Assembly (NCBI GenBank): GCA_023441125.1
Contig: JAEZQV010000422.1
Coordinates: forward strand, 1 to 7,539
Direction of reading: 5' to 3'
DNA from: Bacillota bacterium
Lineage (GTDB): Bacteria; Bacillota_C; Negativicutes; Sporomusales; Sporomusaceae
DNA: 7,539 bases
The notes beneath the pieces are model-generated. The model saw nothing but the letters and a program-made list of their open reading frames with translations. It searched no databases and was not told the origin of the DNA. The translations under genes and the position numbers were made by a program. Shown here in pieces: positions 1-5,725 of the stretch (its first letter is position 1; each line of letters starts with the position of its first letter).

Positions 1-520
1 CTTTTACACGGCCCCTTAGGCCCTTTTCTTCTAATAACTGAATGGTTTTTCTCATGTTAGGCATTGTCGTGGTAAGTAAAGCGGCCAATCCTATCACATC
101 AGGTTTATGTTCAGCAACTGCCTCGGCAAATCTTTCGGCCGATACGTCTATTCCGAGATCAATCACCTGGAAGCCAGAGCTTTCCAACAGCATTTTTACT
201 AAATTCTTGCCAATGTCATGCAAGTCACTCTCAACGGTACCCAAAACCGCCTTACCAGCACTCTCCATGTCACCTTCCACAATGAGCGGCTTGAGTATGT
301 CCAAGCCTATGTTCATTGTTTTGGCACTCAGCATGACTTCCGGCATAAACATTTCGCCAGCTTTAAATCTCGGGCCTACAATACCCATCCCCGACAATAA
401 ACCGTTTTTGATGATGTCCATAGGCGCTACGCCCTGATCAAGCATTTGGGCAATTAGCTGCGGTACTTCCTTATGCTGACCCTCAATTACTGCATCCTCG
501 ATGTCTTCAAAATTAATCAT
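1..520 (-). CDS. Methyltransferase cognate corrinoid protein (MttC/MtbC-like), 3' end cut by window edge
   Basis: Small cytoplasmic cobalamin carrier that accepts a methyl group on Co(I) from its partner methyltransferase and gives it to a second methyltransferase. It reads MINFEDIEDA and stays open for 173 codons to the window edge. Residues 1-85 form the helical cap typical of B12-binding proteins, with MGIVGPRFKAGEMFMPEVML near residues 45-64. The cobalt-ligand motif DLHDIG is at 99-104, with H101 as the expected lower axial ligand, followed by a Rossmann-like domain with GLAALLTTTM at 144-153. The family's usual length is about 210 residues, so roughly 40, including the distal GG motif, lie outside the window. 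An odd point is that the usual Ser of the SxL motif is Ala146. The start is set by GGAGGAGGAG a few bases upstream, and the gene follows the MttB-family stop by 18 bases, so the pair is translated from one message. Substrate class follows from the partner, not from this protein. Confidence 0.93.
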   Translation of the reverse strand, partial: MINFEDIEDAVIEGQHKEVPQLIAQMLDQGVAPMDIIKNGLLSGMGIVGPRFKAGEMFMPEVMLSAKTMNIGLDILKPLIVEGDMESAGKAVLGTVESDLHDIGKNLVKMLLESSGFQVIDLGIDVSAERFAEAVAEHKPDVIGLAALLTTTMPNMRKTIQLLEEKGLRGRVK

Positions 521-538
521 CTTATCTCCTCCTCCAAT

Positions 539-2023
539 CTAGTCAATCCAGTTCTGAAGCATTCCCGGCACAGTCTTAACTATTTCTTTTTCTACTTGCT
601 TGTCTATCCACACCGGCTTATGGGTTGCCAGGATTTCTTTGGCCATTCGCCGCGCCCGCTCTCTGGCATCCAGCGAACCATTCATCTCCCATCTTGATCT
701 TGAGTTGCGGTCTGCCGCCTTATTATAGAAGAACTCTTTCTTCATATGCATGGTGGTATGATCATTGGCTAAATAATTACCTGCAGGGCCAACTTCATTA
801 ATTACATCCACGGCCAGAGTCTCGTCGTCTACCTCAATCCCCTTTACCGCCCGCATAGCCATACCGATAATATCGTCATCCATGACATATTGTTCAAACG
901 CAATACTCAGGCCGGATTCGATAAGGCCTGCAGCATCATGAATATAATTGGAGCCGGCCAGCGCCGCTAACATGATATTGGCCATACTCTCATACCCTGA
1001 TTGCGCATCAGGTATTTTAGACTCAGTTACACCGGCGGTGGTATAATTGGGCAAATTATAGAAGCGGGACAATTGGGCGCAGGCTGCATTCATGATCCCC
1101 ATCTCAACCGAACCAAAACAGAACGCCCCTGTCCTTAAATCAGTAGTGGTAGGAACACAACTATACAATACCGGATGACCGGGATTTAAGATTTGAGTAA
1201 GCAGTACGCCGCTTAACGCTTCGGCATTCATTTGCACCAACGTTCCGGCCAAAGTCCCGGGAGATGTGGTTCCGGCCATTGGTGCGCAGGGTGTGGCCAG
1301 CGGCAAGCCAGTCTCGATGGCCGCTATCATCAACTCGGTATAATCCCTGTCCATTACTAACGGGCTCATTATACAAGTAATCAGCGAAATAAACGGATTT
1401 TTCAGCAATGCTTCCCGGCTGCCGGCGATCATTGCCGCATAATTCGCTACATTTTTGACCCCTTCCGGCGTATACACGCCGCCCATAACGTGTTTGCTGG
1501 TATTACGAATGGCCGCATAAAATCTATTTACATCAATGTCTTTCTTCTCCAGTTCGGTGGGCAGGCACGAGATTACATAGAAATGGATATTATCCAGGGC
1601 ATCAATCAGTCTCGCTGCCATCTGAACATCTTCAATCGTTGACGGTCTTTTGTGGCCGGTATCGATATCAAGTACATTAACTGCCGTTCCGCCGGTACCG
1701 ATATATACCTTGAACCCGTCCAGCTCTAAATTATGGCGCTCTTCTCTCCCGCACAAGGTAATTTTCGCTGGCGCCGTTTTAATCTTATCCTTTATCCAGC
1801 TTTCACTGGCCCTGACAATCTGCCGCTGGAAATCAACCTCGGCCCCGGCTTCATGGAAAGCGCGCAGCGCCCTTTCAGAATTCACCTGCATACCGGCAGT
1901 TTCATAGACTTTCATGGTAGCTGCATGGATCTGCTCAATTCCTGACTGAGTCAAGGGGTGATAAGTACCGCCCACTAGTCCTCCCGGAAAATAATTTACA
2001 GGCCGTCTTGTTTGTCTCGCCAT
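539..2023 (-). CDS. MttB-family (trimethylamine methyltransferase-like) corrinoid methyltransferase, non-pyrrolysine type
   Basis: Predicted cytoplasmic methylamine:corrinoid methyltransferase with a TIM-barrel fold, 494 residues, close to the roughly 495 of archaeal MttB. The family is recognised from the N-terminal helix-rich region (PLTQSGIEQIHAATMKVYE, 23-41), the glycine-rich GTGGTAVNVLD (109-119), APMAGTTSPGTLAGT (247-261), and the C-terminal AQLSRFYNLPNYTTAGVTES (316-335) followed by DAQSGYESMANIMLAALAG (339-357). Archaeal MttB carries pyrrolysine near residue 334. Here that region is read entirely by sense codons, so this is the non-pyrrolysine branch, whose studied members (MtgB, MtpB, MtcB) demethylate glycine betaine, proline betaine or carnitine. 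The substrate cannot be read from the sequence; the neighbouring aconitase X and cyclodeaminase genes hint at a proline-type betaine. Start: ATG with AAGGAG about 10 bases upstream, 33 bases after the preceding stop. It ends in a single TAG, in frame with the downstream corrinoid gene. Confidence 0.94.
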   Translation of the reverse strand: MARQTRRPVNYFPGGLVGGTYHPLTQSGIEQIHAATMKVYETAGMQVNSERALRAFHEAGAEVDFQRQIVRASESWIKDKIKTAPAKITLCGREERHNLELDGFKVYIGTGGTAVNVLDIDTGHKRPSTIEDVQMAARLIDALDNIHFYVISCLPTELEKKDIDVNRFYAAIRNTSKHVMGGVYTPEGVKNVANYAAMIAGSREALLKNPFISLITCIMSPLVMDRDYTELMIAAIETGLPLATPCAPMAGTTSPGTLAGTLVQMNAEALSGVLLTQILNPGHPVLYSCVPTTTDLRTGAFCFGSVEMGIMNAACAQLSRFYNLPNYTTAGVTESKIPDAQSGYESMANIMLAALAGSNYIHDAAGLIESGLSIAFEQYVMDDDIIGMAMRAVKGIEVDDETLAVDVINEVGPAGNYLANDHTTMHMKKEFFYNKAADRNSRSRWEMNGSLDARERARRMAKEILATHKPVWIDKQVEKEIVKTVPGMLQNWID

Positions 2024-2056
2024 TTTCTGTCAGCTCCTTATTTGTTCAGTGACTAC

Positions 2057-3172
2057 TTACATCCAGTATGGTTCATCCCACAGGACAAGTTCTTGCCCGA
2101 TACCCATCTTGCGAGCGTTATGATAAAGCGTATGACCCCAGGCGGCATCTTCGACAGGCATACCGCCAATAATCAGTATAAAGCGCTCTGTTTCATTCGT
2201 TCTGCCGAGTTTCTTGCCGCAGGCGATTTGACTGAGGCTGACCAAATCGGTTTCATGCATTTTGCCCTCCTCACAGAGGCGGAATACGCTTGCACCCGGG
2301 AAACCAAGACGTTTTGCCGGCGCAATTTTCTCTTCTTCCTCTTTCCAGGCTAAATGCATTTTGATTTCATCGAACACAACACGGGATGAGGTAAACAATT
2401 CATCCGGAATGTCGGCCGTCCCTTGCGTTGCGATCATAGCATTGGGCTTAACCCATTCGGTTTTAATAACAGGTTTGGCATTGCCGGCGGTGGCGATGGT
2501 AATCACGTCGGCAGCGCTAACTGCTTCTTCCATTGAGCCGGCGGCTTCGAACTGGAATCCGAGCTCTTTGCTCATCGCGGCACAAAATGCTTCCGCTTTC
2601 TCCCGTACCAGGTCGTAAACCACTGCTTTGGTCAGCTGCGGCAGTGCGGCCTTCATACAAGTAATGGTGGCCCGTCCCATAACACCTGCGCCAATAACTG
2701 CAGCTACTTTGGCCTCTTTGCTGGCAAGATACTTTGCTCCGACTGCAGGCACTGAACCCGTTCTCATCGCACTAAGCAGATTGCCGGACATATAGGCAAA
2801 CGGCTCACCTGTCTCAACATTGTTCAGTGTCACCATTAAAACCGATCGCGGCAGGCCGCGCTGTGTATTCTCAATATTTGAGCCGTACCATTTACAAGCA
2901 CACAGGTTAAATCTACCACCCAGATAGGTAATCATTGATAAAAACCGGCGGTCAGGCCCAGCCACAGGCATATTGGGGAAACGCTTTTCTTCCGGGAAAT
3001 AAATCCGTTGGCCATGCTCGTTCTCACATATCCCGCCCATGATGTAATCGCCCTCGCCGACTACCTTAAACATATCGTCAATTGTCTCAACACATTGCTT
3101 ACCATCAAGGACTCCCGCTTTTACCATGTCTTGCTCGGACAAATACAGAAACGACGTCTTTTTACCAGCCAT
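2057..3172 (-). CDS. Ornithine cyclodeaminase / mu-crystallin family NAD(P)-dependent oxidoreductase
   Basis: Predicted cytoplasmic NAD(P)-binding enzyme of 371 residues, somewhat longer than typical members (about 310-350). Visible family marks are KWYGSN at 94-99, SAMRTGSVPAVGAKYLA at 134-150 (the conserved MRTxxxxAxxAKYL block), and the Rossmann dinucleotide motif VIGAGVMG at 159-166. ITIATAG at 224-230 and GTADIPDEL at 251-259 follow in the substrate-facing half. Known activities in this superfamily are ornithine cyclodeamination, reduction of delta1-pyrroline-2-carboxylate and other ketimines, and alanine dehydrogenation. Beside an aconitase X, a delta1-pyrroline-2-carboxylate reductase making L-proline is the most economical guess, but this is inference. 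From memory, some close relatives in anaerobes carry the database label tyramine oxidase subunit B, so a different amine substrate is possible. Start: ATG with GGAGGG about 10 bases upstream. It is the first gene after the sigma-54-type promoter and leads the methyltransferase and corrinoid genes. Confidence 0.88.
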   Translation of the reverse strand: MAGKKTSFLYLSEQDMVKAGVLDGKQCVETIDDMFKVVGEGDYIMGGICENEHGQRIYFPEEKRFPNMPVAGPDRRFLSMITYLGGRFNLCACKWYGSNIENTQRGLPRSVLMVTLNNVETGEPFAYMSGNLLSAMRTGSVPAVGAKYLASKEAKVAAVIGAGVMGRATITCMKAALPQLTKAVVYDLVREKAEAFCAAMSKELGFQFEAAGSMEEAVSAADVITIATAGNAKPVIKTEWVKPNAMIATQGTADIPDELFTSSRVVFDEIKMHLAWKEEEEKIAPAKRLGFPGASVFRLCEEGKMHETDLVSLSQIACGKKLGRTNETERFILIIGGMPVEDAAWGHTLYHNARKMGIGQELVLWDEPYWM

Positions 3173-3269
3173 AATTAATCATCCCTCCAGTAATATTTAC
3201 CCCGTCGTTAAGGAAAGCACCACTATATGAGCTTCTTTTTTACCGCTAACCGGGGTTGCTATATGTTGT

Positions 3270-3285
3270 TGCAATAACCGTGCCA
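3270..3285 (-). promoter_or_regulatory. Sigma-54 (-24/-12) promoter for the cyclodeaminase-mttB-corrinoid operon
   Basis: On the minus strand the sequence reads TGGCACG-GTTA-TTGCA, matching the sigma-54 consensus TGGCACG-N4-TTGCW at every defined position, including the invariant GG and GC with 10 bases between them. The predicted start of transcription is about base 3259, giving a leader of about 87 bases before the cyclodeaminase-family ATG. Sigma-54 promoters need an enhancer-binding ATPase, so the operon is probably induced by a signal, perhaps its substrate. The activator gene is not in the window. Confidence 0.87.
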
Positions 3286-3310
3286 AAAAAGTAAAAGCTT
3301 TCAGAATTTT

Positions 3311-3336
3311 AAAAACCCTTAAAATACAAGGGGTTC
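3311..3336 (-). terminator. Terminator-like hairpin upstream of the sigma-54 promoter
   Basis: On the minus strand AACCCCTT pairs with AAGGGTT (one bulged C) across a loop of about seven bases, followed immediately by a run of five T (two of them in the stem). It lies about 26 bases before the -24 element, so it could stop read-through from the ridA-like gene and insulate the promoter. The stem is short and AT-containing, so strength is uncertain. It resembles the hairpin at 7507-7538. Confidence 0.5.
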
Positions 3337-3365
3337 TCGCTGTTTCGTCGTTTGCAGTCTGCGGA

Positions 3366-3417
3366 ATTATCAATTGTTCGCAAATTGTTCTCAATAGATT
3401 ATCAAATTGTTATTCTC
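3366..3417 (-). repeat. Three-copy repeat, candidate upstream activator site
   Basis: Read on the plus strand, the core CAATTGTT or CAAATTGTT occurs at 3371, 3381 and 3403. The outer copies share ATTAT-CAA(A)TTGTT (3366-3379 and 3398-3412), and the copies continue as CG, CTC and ATTCTC. The steps of 10 and 22 bases are close to one and two helical turns, so all copies would face the same side of DNA. The block lies about 107 to 158 bases upstream of the predicted sigma-54 start, the normal range for enhancer-binding protein sites. Binding itself is inferred. Confidence 0.5.
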
Positions 3418-3435
3418 ATGATAAGAATATTATGA

Positions 3436-3463
3436 GAAGTCTCTGTCAACCGACAGAGACTTC
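3436..3463 (-). terminator. 12-bp hairpin just after the ridA-like gene
   Basis: Perfect inverted repeat GAAGTCTCTGTC / GACAGAGACTTC (3436-3447 and 3452-3463) with a four-base loop, beginning 20 bases past the ridA-like stop. On the transcribed strand it is followed by an AT-rich tract (TCATAATATTCTTATC) rather than a clean T run, so termination may be partial. The core GTCTCTGTC/GACAGAGAC is shared with the hairpin at 5662-5687. Confidence 0.6.
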
Positions 3464-3483
3464 ACCGATTTTGCGTTTTGCCT

Positions 3484-3858
3484 TTAAATAGCTACCTCAC
3501 AGCTGACTTCGGTTCTAATTCCACGCCATAAGTCTTTCACCGCCACTATGGTTTTCGCCGGATTGGTTTTAAAATGCCGCGAAAAAACTTCAATAAAAAC
3601 TTCCCGGTCTTTTATATCGGCAAGGTAAACGGTAAAGTGCAAAATATCCTCGGCGGCGGCACCGATTTTTTCGATAACCAGCTTTAAATTATTGAGAGTC
3701 ATATCTGCTTCTGTTGCTATATCGCCTTGAACTAAATCGCCGGTATACGGGTCAATAGAACAGGAACCGGAAAGATAGGCAATCCCATTATAAATAGTGG
3801 CGCGGGGGCTCCAGGCAAACCCAAAGTCATCCTTGGTCAAGGTTTTAACTTTACCCAT
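3484..3858 (-). CDS. RidA/YjgF-family protein with non-canonical active-site residue
   Basis: Small trimeric cytoplasmic protein family of which RidA hydrolyses reactive enamine/imine intermediates. This copy has 124 residues, the normal family length. Family features are YNGIAYLSGSCSIDPYTGDLV (23-43, written here with its SG pair at 30-31), a central helix with NNLKLVIEKIGA (56-67), DILHFTVYLADI (71-82), and the C-terminal strand TEVSCEVAI. Canonical RidA has PARS/T with a catalytic Arg (R105 in E. coli); here the matching stretch is NPAKT, with Lys102 in its place, and the late Glu of IEIEAIA appears as Ser. It may therefore belong to a Rid subfamily without classic 2-aminoacrylate deaminase activity. 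It follows the aconitase X small subunit by 48 bases and has AAGGAG seven bases before its ATG. A role on the cyclic imine or enamine product of aconitase X is plausible but inferred. Confidence 0.9.
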   Translation of the reverse strand: MGKVKTLTKDDFGFAWSPRATIYNGIAYLSGSCSIDPYTGDLVQGDIATEADMTLNNLKLVIEKIGAAAEDILHFTVYLADIKDREVFIEVFSRHFKTNPAKTIVAVKDLWRGIRTEVSCEVAI

Positions 3859-3906
3859 TTTGAACTCCTTTACAGCAATTTGTTAACTAAAAAAACCAGC
3901 GTTCTA

Positions 3907-4326
3907 CTATTTAGGAGTAATTTCTACAATGCCTGTACTACCATCAATCTTAACCCAGTCGCCGGTTTTAATAATTTTCACGGGGTCAACTTCCACAAAA
4001 TCAACAACAGCCGGTCTTGCCAATGACACAATGGCAACCCCGATGCGGGAATCAATTTGGGTTACTACCCAGCCTGCCGGAGCATTGCCGTATACTTTTG
4101 TGGCCTTAAAGTGGCAGGACCAGCCACACGAGCCTTTAGAACACGGCAGCACTAAAATTTTATCCTTAATACTCTTGCCTCTGTTGGGATTGCCATGCTC
4201 ATAAATTACTCCATCTGAATCACCTAACGCACCGGTATTGCCGGCGATGCTGTCAGGGCATACCAAGGCTTCGCCTTCCGCAATACCGGCAAATGCCGGC
4301 CTGCCTTTTAAAATTAATTTGTTCAT
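3907..4326 (-). CDS. Aconitase X small (swivel) subunit, DUF126 type
   Basis: Swivel-domain partner of the large subunit encoded just upstream; the two form the active dehydratase. The product has 139 residues. Family marks are GEALVCPDSIAGNTGALGD (18-36), HGNPNRGKSIKDKILVLP (44-61), the substrate-binding loop KGSCGWSC (64-71), and the GNAPAGWVV segment (80-88) followed by IGVAIVSLARPAVVD (95-109). A longer frame begins at 4341, but that ATG lies inside the end of the large-subunit gene and would use up the GGGAGG ribosome binding site. The ATG at 4326 sits about seven bases after GGGAGG and only two bases after the large-subunit stop, so it is preferred. The tight coupling fits equal production of both subunits. 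The gene ends with tandem TAG TAG. Known relatives are the archaeal phosphomevalonate dehydratase small subunit and the swivel part of bacterial 3-hydroxyproline dehydratases. Confidence 0.9.
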   Translation of the reverse strand: MNKLILKGRPAFAGIAEGEALVCPDSIAGNTGALGDSDGVIYEHGNPNRGKSIKDKILVLPCSKGSCGWSCHFKATKVYGNAPAGWVVTQIDSRIGVAIVSLARPAVVDFVEVDPVKIIKTGDWVKIDGSTGIVEITPK

Positions 4327-4328
4327 TA

Positions 4329-5606
4329 TTATGCCTCCCATCTTCCCAGGATTGCTGCGTCAACACATTTTAACATTTCCCCGCAATATATCGTCGCGTC
4401 AGTTTGCGCTCTCAGGCCTTTTGCTTGCTTAACGCCACTGAGCACCATTGCTTTGGCGTGTTTATGAGATTCCTGTTTCATGACTATCGGACAAGTGCTG
4501 TCAAATAGCTTGGCACCGCTTTCTTCAATTGTCCTGGTAAAGCCATTATAATCGGCCAGGGCTTGATTGGATTTTGTCGTCCAAAACCACAATTCAACGC
4601 CCGCTTTTACCTTTTTGCCTTTTAAATACTGGGCAAAATCTCTAATTTCCTCAATACTTAGATGCGGGCAGCCGATACTTACAAAATCTACAGGGCCGCT
4701 TCCCGGATCGCACACCATTTGATAAGTTTCGTCATAATCCTGTTGCGTAATGGTAAAGGTCGCTATTGGTTGCTTACCGCCCAGCGCATCGTCCAAGGAT
4801 CTGGCCTCCGGGGTAATGCCGACAATATGACAAATCTCGGAATTTGATGACGTTGCCAGTGATGAGAAAAATTGCCTTAGTTTTTTAATTTCCGGTCTTT
4901 TAAAGTTGCCGCTAATGATTGGCTTGCCTTCTCTTGGTAAGAATCTGCCAACGGTATAGCCAATAATATCCCAATCAAAGTCGGTTGCGGAAGGACATTC
5001 GATAGTAAAAACAACATTGCCATATCGTTCTTCTTTAAGATGAAGCCCCCAAAGTGGTGTCCGCCCGCAAATTGCCGAGCAAACCGCTGCTTCAATGCCA
5101 TCAGCATTGCCATAGGCGCCAAAAACCGAGTTGCACATTAAAATATTACTGGATTCGGTTGTGACATAATGCTCGCCTGCTAATGGAATCCAGCCTGAAA
5201 AATAAGGCGTGCAGGTATGTACTTCAGAAACACCTGCCTCCCTGGTCAGCGCGTAAAATTTTTTGTTTTTATCAAAAAACTCCTTGCTTAAATGCACCGA
5301 CTCATAATCTCTGGTTACACAGGCCGAAACACAGGTTTGTACAGCACACTTTTCATCGAATTTACCGATGGGGATCGTTTTATCACTATTCAAATAAAAC
5401 TGCGAAAAAATCTCATTGTAATCATCAGTTTTAAAACCTTCTAAATAGTGCTGAGCACCAATAAAAAGCGTTGCCCGGCTAATTTCACATAACTCTGTTG
5501 CCCCGAGAACTTCGGCATAATTTACAATAAACTGGAGAGCCTTTTGCTTAAACTCCCCCATTTCCCCATTTAGCATCTTCTGTTCGTAATCTGTTAATTT
5601 AACCAT
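4329..5606 (-). CDS. Aconitase X large (catalytic) subunit, DUF521 type; candidate 3-hydroxyproline dehydratase
   Basis: Iron-sulfur hydro-lyase subunit of 425 residues, the usual length for the large part of a two-subunit aconitase X. It opens with the family's LTDYEQKMLNGEMG (4-17), then HTCTPYFSG (130-138), GEHYVTTESSNILMCNSVFG (144-163), and AICGRTPLWGLHL (178-190). SIGCPHLSIEEI (310-321), STCPIV (370-375) and the closing CVDAAILGRW (414-423) complete it. Cys132, Cys313 and Cys372 are the expected cluster ligands. Characterised bacterial members dehydrate cis-3-hydroxy-L-proline (or related isomers) to delta1-pyrroline-2-carboxylate; archaeal two-subunit members dehydrate phosphomevalonate. 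The catabolic neighbours favour a hydroxyproline-type substrate, by inference. An unusual extra cysteine group sits at 87, 92 and 96. Start: ATG with GGAGG about eight bases upstream. No separate strong promoter is seen in the 119 bases before it, so expression may depend on read-through from the symporter gene. Confidence 0.92.
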   Translation of the reverse strand: MVKLTDYEQKMLNGEMGEFKQKALQFIVNYAEVLGATELCEISRATLFIGAQHYLEGFKTDDYNEIFSQFYLNSDKTIPIGKFDEKCAVQTCVSACVTRDYESVHLSKEFFDKNKKFYALTREAGVSEVHTCTPYFSGWIPLAGEHYVTTESSNILMCNSVFGAYGNADGIEAAVCSAICGRTPLWGLHLKEERYGNVVFTIECPSATDFDWDIIGYTVGRFLPREGKPIISGNFKRPEIKKLRQFFSSLATSSNSEICHIVGITPEARSLDDALGGKQPIATFTITQQDYDETYQMVCDPGSGPVDFVSIGCPHLSIEEIRDFAQYLKGKKVKAGVELWFWTTKSNQALADYNGFTRTIEESGAKLFDSTCPIVMKQESHKHAKAMVLSGVKQAKGLRAQTDATIYCGEMLKCVDAAILGRWEA

Positions 5607-5655
5607 AAATTTTTCCTCCGTTACGTGTATTTAACAGGCTGACTGCTGGCCGGAT

Positions 5656-5687
5656 AAGAAAGGTCTCTGCCAAAACTGACAGAGACC
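5656..5687 (-). terminator. Intrinsic terminator between symporter and aconitase X genes
   Basis: On the minus strand GGTCTCTGTC pairs with GGCAGAGACC (arms 5678-5687 and 5662-5671, with one G-U pair in RNA) and is followed by TTTCTTAT. It begins 38 bases after the symporter stop. Because the aconitase X genes lie immediately downstream with no obvious promoter, it may act as a partial terminator that lowers expression of the downstream genes. The GTCTCTG core matches the hairpin at 3436-3463. Confidence 0.75.
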
Positions 5688-5725
5688 AACCTAGTAATTT
5701 TGGCGCTTTTATATATTAACTATTA

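Larger units (their letters stand above)
3173..3483. other. Intergenic control region between ridA-like and cyclodeaminase-family genes
   Basis: This 311-base gap separates two transcription units on the same strand. In the direction of transcription it holds a 12-bp perfect hairpin just after the ridA-like stop (3436-3463), an inverted repeat with arms 3413-3419 and 3432-3438 that shares three bases with that hairpin, a three-copy AT-rich repeat (3366-3417), a second terminator-like hairpin (3311-3336), a sigma-54-type promoter (3270-3285), and a leader of about 87 bases ending in GGAGGG. A 65-codon open frame crosses it (3197-3394), but it runs through the promoter and has no recognisable product. 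Confidence 0.75.

Noticed and set aside
42..437. 131-codon plus-strand open frame
   Set aside because: Lies antisense to the corrinoid gene, whose translation shows clear family motifs; the plus-strand product is low in complexity and unrecognised.
539..2023. Pyrrolysine-containing MttB
   Set aside because: No in-frame TAG occurs inside the 494-codon gene; the region equivalent to the pyrrolysine site is read by sense codons.
1650..2353. Plus-strand open frames at 1650-1907, 1733-1945 and 2012-2353
   Set aside because: All are antisense to the methyltransferase or cyclodeaminase-family genes and show no family motifs.
3197..3394. 65-codon minus-strand frame in the control region
   Set aside because: It runs across the sigma-54 promoter and a terminator-like hairpin, lacks a good ribosome binding site and has no recognisable product.
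4327..4341. Upstream ATG (MGGIIM) as start of the aconitase X small subunit
   Set aside because: It overlaps the end of the large-subunit gene and would place the GGGAGG ribosome binding site inside the coding sequence; the ATG at 4326 is well spaced from it.
5658..5672. TGGCAGAGACCTTTC as a sigma-54 promoter before aconitase X
   Set aside because: The essential GC of the -12 box is TC, and the sequence is fully explained as one arm and tail of the terminator hairpin.
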